DNA of 64,000 nt. Origin: Trichomonas vaginalis G3. Taxonomy: Eukaryota; Parabasalia; Trichomonadida; Trichomonadidae. The stretch is taken from NCBI RefSeq assembly GCF_026262505.1, contig NC_067204.1, positions 20,057,300-20,121,299 of the forward strand. The letters are read 5' to 3'. The notes below the pieces were generated by a model that was not told the DNA's origin, ran no database searches, and saw nothing but the letters and a program-made list of their open reading frames with translations. Shown piece after piece: positions 40,029 through 50,293 of this stretch. The translations under genes were made by a program, and so were the position numbers. The number at the start of each line of letters is the position of its first letter. The stretch's first letter is position 1.

Positions 40029-40066
40029 TAGGGCTAGAAGGGGCGCAGCCCCTGGAAGCCCCACTT

Positions 40067-40103
<37 letters not shown>
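40029..40103. repeat. Polinton copy 2 right terminus with GGGGC-GCA-GCCCC hairpin
   Basis: CTAGAAGGGGCGCAGCCCCT then GGAAGCCCCACTTCC and a T run. Hairpin stem 40040-40044 with 40048-40052. Inverted match to 16295-16335. Confidence 0.85.
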
Positions 40104-40104
<1 letters not shown>

Positions 40105-40108
40105 AAAG
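40104..40108. repeat. Candidate 5-bp target-site duplication GAAAG (right)
   Basis: Matches 16271-16275. Insertion lies 148 bp past the 3' end of the MULE gene. Confidence 0.6.
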
Positions 40109-40251
40109 GTGTATGCTAAAAATCATTTAACAATAAATGGAAATAAAACGAAATTGTTAAAAGAAAAAAATGAAAATTGTTAAATAATATATTATTTTTT
40201 AGTCATAAGAATAAAAATATAGTAGTTATAAAAGGAATTAGACTTCATATA

Positions 40252-42504
40252 TCAATTCTTTTTCTCTGTAGATGTGGAACGTTTGCTTTTCGATCTCTTT
40301 CGATGAACTTGAAAATATAAGTTATTATCGCTGAGAATCCTTTCCGAAATAGGAGCTTTACGTTTAGGAGGATTGTCGGATGAATTTTGTTTTTTATTGT
40401 TTGATTTTGTTGTTATGGAAGATTTTTTCTTATTTTTTTCAGAATTTTGCTTGCTATTAACTGAAACTTGTTTTGACGGCCCAACAATAGCATTTGTAGT
40501 AGGAAGAATTCCCAATAACGAGCGCATTTTCGATAATTGTTTTTCAATATGATCAAGAAGGTCCAGCTTATGTTCTAGATTACTAGACATTTGATTTGTA
40601 GAAGGATGGTTTTGATTTTCTGGTTCTAAATCTGTAGAGTCTGCAATATTTGAATTTTCGGAGCGAATTGGAGCATCTGAACCTTGATTTGTATCGGCTT
40701 GCTCAAAATTAGTTTGAATTGGAGTGGATGAATTAAAATCTGGATGATTTAATGTTTCATTAAATAATGCCATAATTTTTTCTCTTTTTTCATTAATAAA
40801 CTTAGTGATCATTGTATCTTTATCTGTTAGATCGATCGATTTGAGTATATCTGCATCATGAACTGGAATATTTTCGAACAATGAACTCGATTCTATGGAA
40901 CCATATGGAGAAATCTCGTTCTGAGCCAAAGAAAGATCACTTACGTTGTATTGTTTGATAGAAAAAATTGTTTTCTCAAGTTCTTTTTGAAAGCAGTCAA
41001 GAATATAATTTTTGTAGCTATCAGTGATAACGGTTTTTATATGGCGCTCGATCTTCTGGTTATTTTTGATGGCGTTATATTTATCTAATTGGATTTGAGA
41101 TATCTTCTTAATAGCTTCATAAATGTTTGGATGTTTTAACGAAGAAAATTCTGAATGCATACTCTCGAGGCAATCATTAGTGAATATTGCAGTTGCATTA
41201 TTATATTGAGATATTAAATTGTAGTGCGGCAACCAAACTTTGTTGAAATAATCAATATAATCTTTGATCGAATCAACTTTATTTTGATTAATTATATGCA
41301 TTGTAAGTACAAATTCTTCATGAGACATGAATGGAGTAATAGAATATAGCTTAAATAAAGAATTTTGTAAAGTATTGAAATTTTTTGTATAAAGTGCTAC
41401 AAGTTTCCTGTGTAAAGCTTGTTTGAAATGAAATAGGCATCCAATTATACGGACTTTAGGGAAAATTTGTTGAAGTGCCTCTATCATTCCCTTTTCAAAA
41501 TCACAATGAATTTGAATTAGCTTTGAAAATTGAATACCCTTGACAGTAAAAATATATTCAAATGCCTTCTTATAAGATTCAAATGTGCGGTTTTTCATGA
41601 ATATAAATAAAAGTGGTAGATATTGATTTGTTGAAGGTTCACAAATCATAATTGTTAGCATCTGTCCTTTTTGAAAATGTTTTGGTGTAATTTTAAAAGT
41701 TCCATCGCAAAATAAATCTGTGGCTTCTTTTGCAAATTGAATTGCCTTCTCAAAACCAAAAAACATCGTCTCACAATTTGCTTGAAAATCATGGCCAATG
41801 AAAAACTGCTCGCCATTTATTAAACAAAAATTAGCAATTTCATCGTCTGTAATTTTTTCTCCAACAGAAAATTTTCTGGACTTATTATAAACTTCCCTGA
41901 CCAATGAATCTTTAATTAATGGGTTTTCATCAGTACCAACAGCAAGTTCTGTCATAAATTTTTTAATCTGCTGAAAAGTGCCGTTGTCTTCAGAAAATTT
42001 TGCCATTGCCTTATTGTATATTTCTGTCAGAGTCATTGATTTATGAAGATCATTTTTTTCATTTTGTAACTTTTTAAATTGTCTGCATTCGGGTATATGT
42101 TCCTTTTGTAAATCTTCGGAAACTGAACTGTTCTCAATTTTAACTAAATAACGTGCTTGACAAGAATGATCGATGCAACGGTAGTAACGTTCAATATTAT
42201 TTGAATTAATAATATTTGTATGATCATGCGAATAAAGCATATCTTTGCGAACAATTGTATCAGGATATTTTCCAGTAACTGCGGGAATATTTTTAACTGC
42301 AATATAACTAAAATATCTTCTGACAGCTTTAGATTCATTTTCGGCGTATTTAATATTAAAATATTGAAGAACTTGTTTGATTATATTCGTTTTTTCATCT
42401 CTCGATGTTGATTTTTGGTATTTATCAGATTGTTCCCTGATAAATATTTTATTTTCGTCTGTAAAGTTTGCTCTTTTTTGATTAAATATAGATGATTTTC
42501 CCAT
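40252..42504 (-). CDS. MULE transposase with FLYWCH-like zinc finger, 750 aa
   Basis: This is a Mutator-like transposase. A zinc-finger-like cluster lies at C110, C115, H136 and C140 (YYRCIDHSC...HIPEC). The catalytic core shows D267 (LFCDGTFKITP), D335 (IQIHCDFEKGM), the family's C-x2-H (C356, H359 in GCLFHF) and E447 (NDCLESMHSE). The C-terminal ~200 residues are Ser/Asn/Lys-rich with basic patches. The frame is open and complete, and two overlapping TCATTT initiators (42509-42519 on the minus strand) sit just before the ATG, so it may be expressed. I see no clear terminal inverted repeats, so it could be an active MULE with unseen ends or a domesticated gene. Confidence 0.85.
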   Translation of the reverse strand: MGKSSIFNQKRANFTDENKIFIREQSDKYQKSTSRDEKTNIIKQVLQYFNIKYAENESKAVRRYFSYIAVKNIPAVTGKYPDTIVRKDMLYSHDHTNIINSNNIERYYRCIDHSCQARYLVKIENSSVSEDLQKEHIPECRQFKKLQNEKNDLHKSMTLTEIYNKAMAKFSEDNGTFQQIKKFMTELAVGTDENPLIKDSLVREVYNKSRKFSVGEKITDDEIANFCLINGEQFFIGHDFQANCETMFFGFEKAIQFAKEATDLFCDGTFKITPKHFQKGQMLTIMICEPSTNQYLPLLFIFMKNRTFESYKKAFEYIFTVKGIQFSKLIQIHCDFEKGMIEALQQIFPKVRIIGCLFHFKQALHRKLVALYTKNFNTLQNSLFKLYSITPFMSHEEFVLTMHIINQNKVDSIKDYIDYFNKVWLPHYNLISQYNNATAIFTNDCLESMHSEFSSLKHPNIYEAIKKISQIQLDKYNAIKNNQKIERHIKTVITDSYKNYILDCFQKELEKTIFSIKQYNVSDLSLAQNEISPYGSIESSSLFENIPVHDADILKSIDLTDKDTMITKFINEKREKIMALFNETLNHPDFNSSTPIQTNFEQADTNQGSDAPIRSENSNIADSTDLEPENQNHPSTNQMSSNLEHKLDLLDHIEKQLSKMRSLLGILPTTNAIVGPSKQVSVNSKQNSEKNKKKSSITTKSNNKKQNSSDNPPKRKAPISERILSDNNLYFQVHRKRSKSKRSTSTEKKN

Positions 42505-42508
42505 TAAA

Positions 42509-42519
42509 AAATGAAATGA
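42509..42519 (-). promoter_or_regulatory. Initiator TCATTTCATTT of the MULE gene
   Basis: Two overlapping matches to the trichomonad initiator TCAYTW lie 5-15 nt before the ATG. Confidence 0.6.
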
Positions 42520-42560
42520 TGCAAAATTTACGAAAACCGTTCGAAAATTGAATCAAAAAT

Positions 42561-42956
42561 GAAAAGTAATACTTAAATGAGGAATTCTTTGAGATATTGG
42601 TCTTAGATTGAATGTAGCGTCATTCTTATATAGAATATATATTCATATCATCGGAAATATGATAAAAAGCATATAATAAATGTCAAAAAAGTGAACAAAT
42701 AAGCAAAGATATTTTTTAAAAAACAATGAAAAGTAATACTTAAATGAGGAATTCTTTGAGATATTGGTCTTAGATTGAATGTAGCGTCATTCTTATATAG
42801 AATATATATTCATATCATCGGAAATATGATAAAAAGCATATAATAAATGTCAAAAAAGTGAACAAATAAGCAAAGATATTTTTTAAAAAACAATGAAAAG
42901 TAATACTTAAATGAGGAATTCTTTGAGATATTGGTCTTAGATTGAATGTAGCGTCA
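42561..42956. repeat. 167-bp tandem repeat, 2.4 units
   Basis: Units start at 42561, 42728 and 42895 with GAAAAGTAATACTTAAATGA and are nearly identical; the third stops at GCGTCA. They fill the space between the divergent MULE and 43007 genes, so promoter duplication is possible. Confidence 0.9.
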
Positions 42957-42992
42957 CAAATTTCACAAATATAATTTACTATACAATTTTAT

Positions 42993-42998
42993 TCATTT
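42993..42998 (+). promoter_or_regulatory. Initiator TCATTT
   Basis: Matches TCAYTW, 12 nt upstream of the ATG at 43007. Transcription would start at the A, giving a leader of about 12 nt. Confidence 0.65.
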
Positions 42999-43006
42999 TT
43001 TTTAAA

Positions 43007-44113
43007 ATGGCTGACGACAGTCTGTATCAACTAACTCAACTAGTCAAGCATAATGATTATTCTTCGGATTCATTAAATCAACTTTATCAATGCATAAGTA
43101 CAATGACAGAAAGATCAATTGGATGCTTGAATTGGGATAAATTTTTCAAAAAAATCACAGTGACTGATGAAGTTCTTTTACATTTTTTAGCATCCGTTTT
43201 AAACATTGAAAAGATATCAGAATGTTTCAAGGATTCTATTTTTTATCACAATATTAATCTTGAAAAATTCAGTAATTTAACTGAAACAGAACAACAAACA
43301 ATTTTAAATTCCTACAAAGCGGATAAATTTACATATTACATAATGTGCTCACAAATTGTAAAATCAAACTGGAACAATTTATCCCAAACTTTAGTTAATA
43401 TTGCAAATCAATATTTGCCATTTTTAGATGAAGAAAAGCAAATATATATATTTACTGAAATAACTGGCAATTATCAAAATTTTGAAATTTCAGTTGCAAA
43501 CTTGTTACTTTTTTATGAAAACAATGAAGAAAAATTAAGCAACTGTTTTAATTTAACATTGTTCCAGCAAATTTATTCCAAAAATGGAATCGAGCAAATG
43601 ATATTTTTTGCTGCAAATACAATTTGTTGCAATAACACTTCTATCAATTTTTACAATCTCCTTGAAATTGAAGAAATGAATCCATTTGATTTTTTTTATT
43701 TCTCAATTCAATATAAAGAGATATTAAATTGCGATGATTTTCCAAAAGTTACAGAAGTAATCACAGGTTTAATCTCAGCTTCAAATATTAATGCTATTAT
43801 GCGAATTTGCCAAAAAATTTTGGATAAAATTACATTTTATAAATGTAATTATTGCCATATTACCTCAATATGGAATTTTATCACAAATGCAGCAATAATT
43901 CTTCCTGATGAAGATTTATTAATCAAATTATTAAAATTCATAGAAAAAACAGAAAAAGCAACAGATGAATTATTCGAACCGGAGAATGATTTGGGTTTCT
44001 ATGAATATTTAAATTCGATTTTCTCAGATATTACATCTGCGAGAAATAAGCAATTTCTCTTGGAATTTCTAAATACCCATGAAGATGACTTCACTTATGA
44101 TCAAACATTGTGA
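43007..44113 (+). CDS. Host hypothetical helical protein, 368 aa
   Basis: Complete open frame with a good initiator. It is leucine/asparagine-rich and predominantly helical (repeated LxxLLxFxEx patterns), with no signal peptide or membrane helix. The layout suggests an armadillo/HEAT-like solenoid, but no repeat consensus is clear. Not recognised. Divergent from the MULE gene across the 167-bp repeats. Confidence 0.75.
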   Translation: MADDSLYQLTQLVKHNDYSSDSLNQLYQCISTMTERSIGCLNWDKFFKKITVTDEVLLHFLASVLNIEKISECFKDSIFYHNINLEKFSNLTETEQQTILNSYKADKFTYYIMCSQIVKSNWNNLSQTLVNIANQYLPFLDEEKQIYIFTEITGNYQNFEISVANLLLFYENNEEKLSNCFNLTLFQQIYSKNGIEQMIFFAANTICCNNTSINFYNLLEIEEMNPFDFFYFSIQYKEILNCDDFPKVTEVITGLISASNINAIMRICQKILDKITFYKCNYCHITSIWNFITNAAIILPDEDLLIKLLKFIEKTEKATDELFEPENDLGFYEYLNSIFSDITSARNKQFLLEFLNTHEDDFTYDQTL

Positions 44114-44762
44114 GGTCATTTTTGATCAACAAATTAATTGAAATTCCGATCAAAAAAAATTCACAAATTGGATCAAAAAAAATCGAATCTCAAGTTAAAA
44201 ATAAAAAATTTCTACATTTTTATCAAATTTAGATTTTTTTTTCAAATCATGCGAATTGATTGAATAATTGCATATTTTATCCCATGCATCTAGAAGTATG
44301 TGTAATATTTTTGCTCTCATCAAGAAATTGTCGAATTTGATCTTAATTTTTTTTGAAAAATATACTTTTAGAAAAAGAAATAGTGATTGAATAGCTGCCC
44401 ATGCTGTAAAAGGGTTATTTTTACAAGTAAAAAAATGTTATTTTTCGAGCAAGTCGAGGCTTTTTTACCATCTTATTTTTGAAAAATTTACGAAAAATTA
44501 TATCTGAAAAAATGCTTCATTTTGATATCTTACAATGATAAAATACCAATGTTGCTGGGATATAATAGCTACACCTGGACATCTACTACATTAATGCGTA
44601 TGACAGGTAAAGTTGATTTCAAAAGTATAGCCTGGAAAGATTACAATAAATCAACGATAATTCAAAAAAATTTCTTATAAGTTAACATAATAAAAATTTA
44701 ATTTTTATATTGCTTGTATTATACTTAAGTATATAATATATTTAAATCTTAGAATGAAAATT

Positions 44763-44872
44763 CGGGACGCCCTAGCTATTCAATTTTCCCTTAGGACGCC
44801 CATAAACCTCTCAAAAATGTGATGTAAATATCACAATTTTGAGAAATTTACACTAGGACGCCTTAGGACGCC
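44763..44872. repeat. GGACGCC direct repeats around a 14-bp hairpin
   Basis: GGACGCC occurs four times (about 44764, 44795, 44853, 44864), three as TTAGGACGCC or CTAGGACGCC. Between them CTCAAAAATGTGAT and ATCACAATTTTGAG form a stem with one mismatch and a GTAAAT loop. Confidence 0.65.
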
Positions 44873-45199
44873 AACCCCATTTTTTACCGTTTGAGCTTGA
44901 AAATAAAGAAATAAAAAAGTTTTTGTAGCAAATAATATGTAACATTGGTTTGCCAGAAGACAAGCTACAAGAATTCTGAATTTATTTTGAAATCATGAAG
45001 AGGAAGCCAAAGAAAGAATCATTCGTTATTGAATTTTATGAAAAATTTCGAACTCGTTTTTCGAATTGATATTTAGAATCATCTAATGAAATTATTTATT
45101 GTATGTACTATAATTTTTCAGTCTCATCACACTTTTCAATGCTCGATTTTTAAAAACTGTTTAAAAATGGAGCTTATATTGAAATAGTGTAGAGACTAA

Positions 45200-45266
45200 A
45201 AATTACCACAGACTATTTCAGAGGATTGAGTGGCAACTCAATCCTCTGAAAAGTCTGAGGTAATTT
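45200..45266. ncRNA. 67-nt hairpin, candidate structured RNA or foldback element
   Basis: Arms 45200-45231 and 45236-45266 pair over ~30 bp with one A/A mismatch and one single-base bulge around a GGCA tetraloop; the inner 16 bp (TTTCAGAGGATTGAGT) are perfect. Shape and size resemble a small-RNA precursor. Nothing shows it is transcribed. Confidence 0.4.
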
Positions 45267-45660
45267 GCAAAATTTAAATGAAATAATTTTAAAAATTCAA
45301 TGAAATAATTTTAAAAATTCAATGTGATTTTTCAAACTTTATCTATTCAATTGTGAATGATTTAGACAAAGGTTATTTTATACAGTATAAATAACGGAAT
45401 ATAAAATATCTTGGCCCAACTTTGAATCGAGCTAGTTTTGTAAAGTCAATTTTGTGAACCATTCAATGCAATAAATTTAGAAAAGTTTCAAAGACACTAG
45501 ATTTTAAATGAAATTTGATAAAATTTTTTGAATAATTGAATAAATTCATTGGTGAGTAAGGATTAGGAATGTATTGTACAAGTAAATTCGCAAATAAACA
45601 AACAATGTTTAATTTTTCTATATGCAAAATCTAACAAAACTATATAAATATAAATAAAAA

Positions 45661-48180
45661 TTAATAAATCTCTCCCTGATTTCTATCAAGAAGTCCTCTC
45701 ATATACTTTCTGTCATTAAAAACTCTCTTGAAGTACTTGAAAATGATTCCAGAAAGGATCGAATCAGGACCGGTTGCATTCGAAATTTTTGCGTTGAATT
45801 CATCCAATTTAAAGCCACTGTCACTCAAAATGTAACAAAAAGCTATCAAATCAGGATGAATATTCTGAATTCCGAAGAAAACGCTTGGCCCTTTTCCAGA
45901 TTTCGAATCATATTGAGACAAAGGCTTCAAGTTCTTTCCGAATATATATGTGAGCATGAAATAAAGCTCGGTCAAACCGGACAAAGACAAATTCATCAAC
46001 GCGTTTGAGAACGCTGTCATAATATTTTTGTTTTTGAACATTTGCGCCAACAAGTCCAAATGTTGGTCAGCAATTGCATGAAATGTTCTCCACGCGTATC
46101 TTTGTGTCTCGTAGTTGCTGCTTTCCAATTGTTTGAAAAGAGAAACTGTCCAAAGATTATATGACTTTAAGAAAGAAATTGATTGTGGAAGTATCAATAT
46201 CTTTCCAAACGCGCGGATGAAATATGCGTGGATGACTTTGTTCTGCAATCCGGGTGTTAAAAAGGTCAAACAGTTGAACGCGAGTCCTTTGTCATATTCA
46301 ATTTTCGATGACAACAGACTGCATAAGTAATTGCAAATGCAATACAATGCAAATGATGACGAATCACTTGTTAACTGTACTAAGTGAGTGATCATTGAAC
46401 AGATCCAATCATATTTGGGAAAAATAATTTTGTTAGGACTCATTGAAAAAACCGTCGCAATAATTGAGAACATGTAATTTGAATAGTTGTAAAGTTCCTC
46501 CAATGAAATGTATTCGATGTGAGGAACATACATGTTAACAAACAAAATTGTATTGGTTTGGATCTTGAGCATAGGAGCCATTATCCTCATAAATGCTTTG
46601 CTGTCTAATAGTGAAATCTCGTTTAAAAAGGCAAAAACGTTATTAAAGGAATTATAGAACTCTGCGACTTGATCTGGATGGCAATCTAAAATCATATTGA
46701 ATATAGATACAATGACATCAAGGTTTTCCTTGCTCAAATGATTTTCAAGGTAATTTGTAATTTGACCTAAGAAATTTTCAAACAAAATCTCGATTTGTGT
46801 CGTTGTCATCTTCTGGTAATACTGAGCAAGTGAAGACCTGTCTTTTAGACCTGTTGTAGTGAAGAAATGAAGGAAAGTATTCGCTACAGATTTTTCACTT
46901 AAAACTTTGATCGTATGATTGATGATCTGATCGTCTACTTTGATTGGCCATGCTAAATACGCATTAACGAAGTACGAACGAGTTGGAAAATCGATTAATT
47001 TGTTGATGATATATCCAAGTGTGAGTAAAACTTTAGTATCTTGGAACATTCCAAGCATGAATGTAATGTTTGAGCTCGTAAACAGGTCTTTGAATATATC
47101 TAAGATGCACATAAGTACTAAATTTGATGTTTTTGAATTTACTTGAGCGAGAATGAAATGGAATTGACGGATAGTGACCTTAGGAGGTAAGTTACTCATG
47201 TAGATATCATTGTATTGAGCTCCATCAAAGAAAACTTTAGCTAACTTAAAATCATCTTCAAATGGAGAAAACAAAAGAGGACTGCCAGGATTTAGGAAGT
47301 TCTTGAATAATCGTTCGATAATACAATGATTCGTGATTGGTCTGTTTTCTTGGAAATTTTGGAAATTTTTCACTTCCTGGTAAGTAATTTTTAGTTTGGT
47401 AAAGTTGTACTGCTTATATGTACGATATAGAACTTGTATTGAGTCCTTTAATCGTTCTGAATTTTCTGAAAATTTAACGGTTAAAAATCTTTGATCGAAA
47501 TGCGCGTATTTATGTTGGGGGATAGGTGTATAGGGATTGTTCGAATTAACACGTGCATAATTCATATATTTCGAGAAATGATCTGGATTATAAATTTCAT
47601 TGTTGTAAAGGTTCTGTTTCTTATACCAATTGACTGACGCTTCTTCATATGACTCATATGTGTCGTAATTTGAGAGTTTCGGATATTCTTGTATGAAATC
47701 CGAGAAAACACCGGAATGCGTGAAAACCAATGACAATGGACGATATCTCTGATTTATTTTATTTGGAAATTGAGCTGCTGGGTCAATTGTTTCTGAAGTA
47801 ATTAAGATTTTTTGGAGCCAAAGACGATTAAAACTTGATAGCTCCATTTTACTTGTCGTACCAGACAAATCAACCATTTCTTTATCAACTGCTGGCCTTT
47901 TTAACGTAAAAGAAATCGGAATTGAATTTTCTTTTTCTTCTAGCTTTGAAGTTATTTGTTCATACCACTTAATAACTTCTTTTTTATATATGCCAAAGTC
48001 ATTGTAGCGCATTGCAACTGGTATTTTCGGATAAATATAATTTAAATTTTGTTCTAATTTATCTAAACTATATGATGAAGGCCCACTGTTATTTTCGAGA
48101 GAGCCCGATTCTTTTGAGTATTCTTCTTCTTCACAATCTATGGATATATTCGGTGATTGTGAAGTTTCAGTTTCATTCAT
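45661..48180 (-). CDS. Host hypothetical protein, 839 aa
   Basis: Complete open frame. The first ~45 residues are acidic and Ser-rich; the rest is helical with many aromatic residues and no membrane segment or catalytic motif. From ~330 onward repeated helix pairs suggest a solenoid scaffold. Not recognised. No TCAYTT initiator is seen in the 57 bp between the ATG and the transposon that begins at 48238, so that insertion may have altered its promoter. Confidence 0.75.
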   Translation of the reverse strand: MNETETSQSPNISIDCEEEEYSKESGSLENNSGPSSYSLDKLEQNLNYIYPKIPVAMRYNDFGIYKKEVIKWYEQITSKLEEKENSIPISFTLKRPAVDKEMVDLSGTTSKMELSSFNRLWLQKILITSETIDPAAQFPNKINQRYRPLSLVFTHSGVFSDFIQEYPKLSNYDTYESYEEASVNWYKKQNLYNNEIYNPDHFSKYMNYARVNSNNPYTPIPQHKYAHFDQRFLTVKFSENSERLKDSIQVLYRTYKQYNFTKLKITYQEVKNFQNFQENRPITNHCIIERLFKNFLNPGSPLLFSPFEDDFKLAKVFFDGAQYNDIYMSNLPPKVTIRQFHFILAQVNSKTSNLVLMCILDIFKDLFTSSNITFMLGMFQDTKVLLTLGYIINKLIDFPTRSYFVNAYLAWPIKVDDQIINHTIKVLSEKSVANTFLHFFTTTGLKDRSSLAQYYQKMTTTQIEILFENFLGQITNYLENHLSKENLDVIVSIFNMILDCHPDQVAEFYNSFNNVFAFLNEISLLDSKAFMRIMAPMLKIQTNTILFVNMYVPHIEYISLEELYNYSNYMFSIIATVFSMSPNKIIFPKYDWICSMITHLVQLTSDSSSFALYCICNYLCSLLSSKIEYDKGLAFNCLTFLTPGLQNKVIHAYFIRAFGKILILPQSISFLKSYNLWTVSLFKQLESSNYETQRYAWRTFHAIADQHLDLLAQMFKNKNIMTAFSNALMNLSLSGLTELYFMLTYIFGKNLKPLSQYDSKSGKGPSVFFGIQNIHPDLIAFCYILSDSGFKLDEFNAKISNATGPDSILSGIIFKYFKRVFNDRKYMRGLLDRNQGEIY

Positions 48181-48228
48181 TTTTCAAAAATATTCGAATC
48201 CCCCTGTCAAATTGACAAATTTGTTTTA

Positions 48229-49299
48229 TTCACAAATAAGGGTTTCATTTTGCGAAAAAAACGTACAATACGCAATTTCGCTAAAAAAACATTTAGCTAG
48301 CAATTTCGACCTTTGACTCCACTCAAGACGTCACTTTTTTAATTTTGCGGTATCATATTTTTGGAAAATCTTTATGAATATTATATAAAAAGTCTCTTTA
48401 ATATCTATATTTCATATTTTTATCGATTTTTCAAGTTTTTGCGAAAAGTATTCAATTATTTTTGCTATTTTGTCGGGTAAATGTCAGATTTGCGACATTT
48501 TCTGATATGATATTCAGATTCTACGTTGATAATAATGCTTATAGAACCCTCTTGCTATTGTGTCAAAATTGCGAAACCGATAGCAAAAATATCTCGCAAT
48601 ATCAAAATTGAGATATTGAGTGAATTATGCATTATAGAGATTAAAAATCTGATTTGTGAAAACATCTCATCAGTTTCTAGCTAATTCAAAAATCTTTACT
48701 ATCTTATTCGATTAAAATGAAAAGGGAATAGTTTCATTATGCTTTAAATGGCAGCCTTATAATATAATCATAGTTTTCGCTCAATATGCAGCATTTTTTT
48801 TTCGAAATCTATGGTCAATATCCTAAATACTGATTGCTTTGCATTCATATCTCTTACATTTTCTATACCCACATCACTATTCATTGCTATTCCTATCTTT
48901 TTCATTTTTGTTTGTTTCTCATAATTTCTCAAAAAACATGATAACTTGATATTTGTAAATATCATACTTTATAACGTAAATAAGAACTTGACCTATTAAG
49001 AAAAGCAGTAATGAAAAGAAAATCTGAAATTCATAAAAATTACAAGTTTCTGATGACAATTAGCTTAATTAAACCAGGTACAAGATTATATAATTGTATT
49101 TTCTATCCAATTATCCATATAATATCTTATCCAGAAAAAATAACTTGATCAATACCAAATGATTTTTTAACTAGTAAATAAAGTATTTTCTTTACACACA
49201 CATTGTATATCATAGTTTTTTTTTGGTTTCGCAAAACATCCAAAAACAAATATGCTATAAAAGTGACAATTTTAGCAAAACGAAACCCTTATCACAAAT
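48229..49299 (-). mobile_element. Non-autonomous DNA transposon, 1053 bp, copy A
   Basis: Element 48238-49290 with terminal inverted repeats AAGGGTTTCATTTTGC / GCAAAACGAAACCCTT. Flanks TTCACAAAT (48229-48237) and ATCACAAAT (49291-49299) agree at 8 of 9 positions. No transposase; the 65-codon frame inside (48768-48965) is shared with copy B but is probably chance. A 9-bp duplication suggests a MULE-derived element. Confidence 0.8.
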
Positions 49300-50293
49300 G
49301 ATCTATAACTATATCTTATTATGATTTTAAACGAAAAAGCCCGATTTTTGTTTTATAAGAGTAATACAATTTGTCGAGTTCAGAACCTATTCAATCAGAT
49401 GATTTACATTATTCAAAAATTGGAAGGGCATCGTTGTATTTACAATATGAATCTTCCGAGATATTTGTGATATATTAATAATCATTTTTATGTAATAATT
49501 TTTTTAAAAAATATTTTTTGTCATTCCCTAGACAATAATCAGAATTTACATAGTGAAATTAATTGCTATTATAAATTAAACAGATCATGGTGGTAACGAT
49601 ATCTTCAATTATTTTCATCATTTGAACTTTGAGAATTAAATCAAATATCTTAAAGCATCATGCTTCATGCACATAATATTGAATTATATTATAGAAAAAT
49701 CAGAGATCTTTCATTTAAATATTTCCAAATAAAAAATATCAGACGTAAACAACATACTATATCAGATATTTAGTGATGATTTGGTATGACAAGCATAATG
49801 TATGCTTCAATACTGATCTAAAGAGTATTTCATGTAAATTTCGGAGAAATTTTACAAATGAAAACTTCATAAATGAAACGTATTAAATGAATATGTATCA
49901 AAAGCATAATGAAATCATGCTTTTATGATTATGCAACTGTATTGCGGACATTTTCCTATTATTTGATTAATCATAGCTCATTTTGGCTATTAACGATTGA
50001 TTTCTTCATTTTCATCCCAACTGCATATTTTTGGTGAGTTTATTTGGGAAATTATCGTTGAATGAAAATTAGGCATAATAATATACACGATTCAATTAAG
50101 AATATAGCAAATATGGTACACTAGAATTAAAATAATCGAAGATGATTCGGAATTACTAGAAATATACGCCCTCAATACCAAATAATGATGAAATCGGAAT
50201 TTGGCTCATCCAAAATATAACTGTTATGAACATCAATAGAACGATAATAACTAAGCAGTGGTGAATTGAACTATTGATGAATTTCCATTGATG
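49300..50293. other. Host intergenic DNA
   Basis: About 1 kb of AT-rich sequence between transposons. No gene or clear repeat seen. Confidence 0.5.

Larger units (their letters stand above)
16276..40103 (+). mobile_element. Polinton/Maverick fossil, copy 2, both ends present
   Basis: The element is 23.8 kb. It begins with an A run and ends with a T run; the termini share inverted GTGGGGCTTCCAGG and TAGCCCT blocks around a GGGGC/GCCCC hairpin, and GAAAG flanks both sides. It is structurally complete, but about half a dozen of its parts are interrupted. It looks recent because its sequence nearly matches copy 1. Gene blocks run: methyltransferase and small proteins, fibre, integrase, polymerase, a hairpin-rich repeat zone, the KilA-N protein, then ATPase, helicase and capsid genes mostly on the minus strand. 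Confidence 0.93.
44114..45660. other. Host intergenic region with two hairpins
   Basis: 1.5 kb of AT-rich DNA between two genes. It contains the GGACGCC/hairpin cluster (44763-44872), the long hairpin at 45200-45266 and a 22-bp direct repeat GAAATAATTTTAAAAATTCA at 45280-45323. No open frame of note. Confidence 0.6.

Noticed and set aside
40104-40251. Terminal inverted repeat of the MULE
   Set aside because: AAATTGTTAAA words occur twice, but no matching inverted copy was found upstream of the MULE start.
48768-48965. A 65-aa gene present twice (also 51352-51549)
   Set aside because: Both lie at the same place in the two copies of the 1053-bp transposon. Identity follows from recent copying, and no start signal is present.
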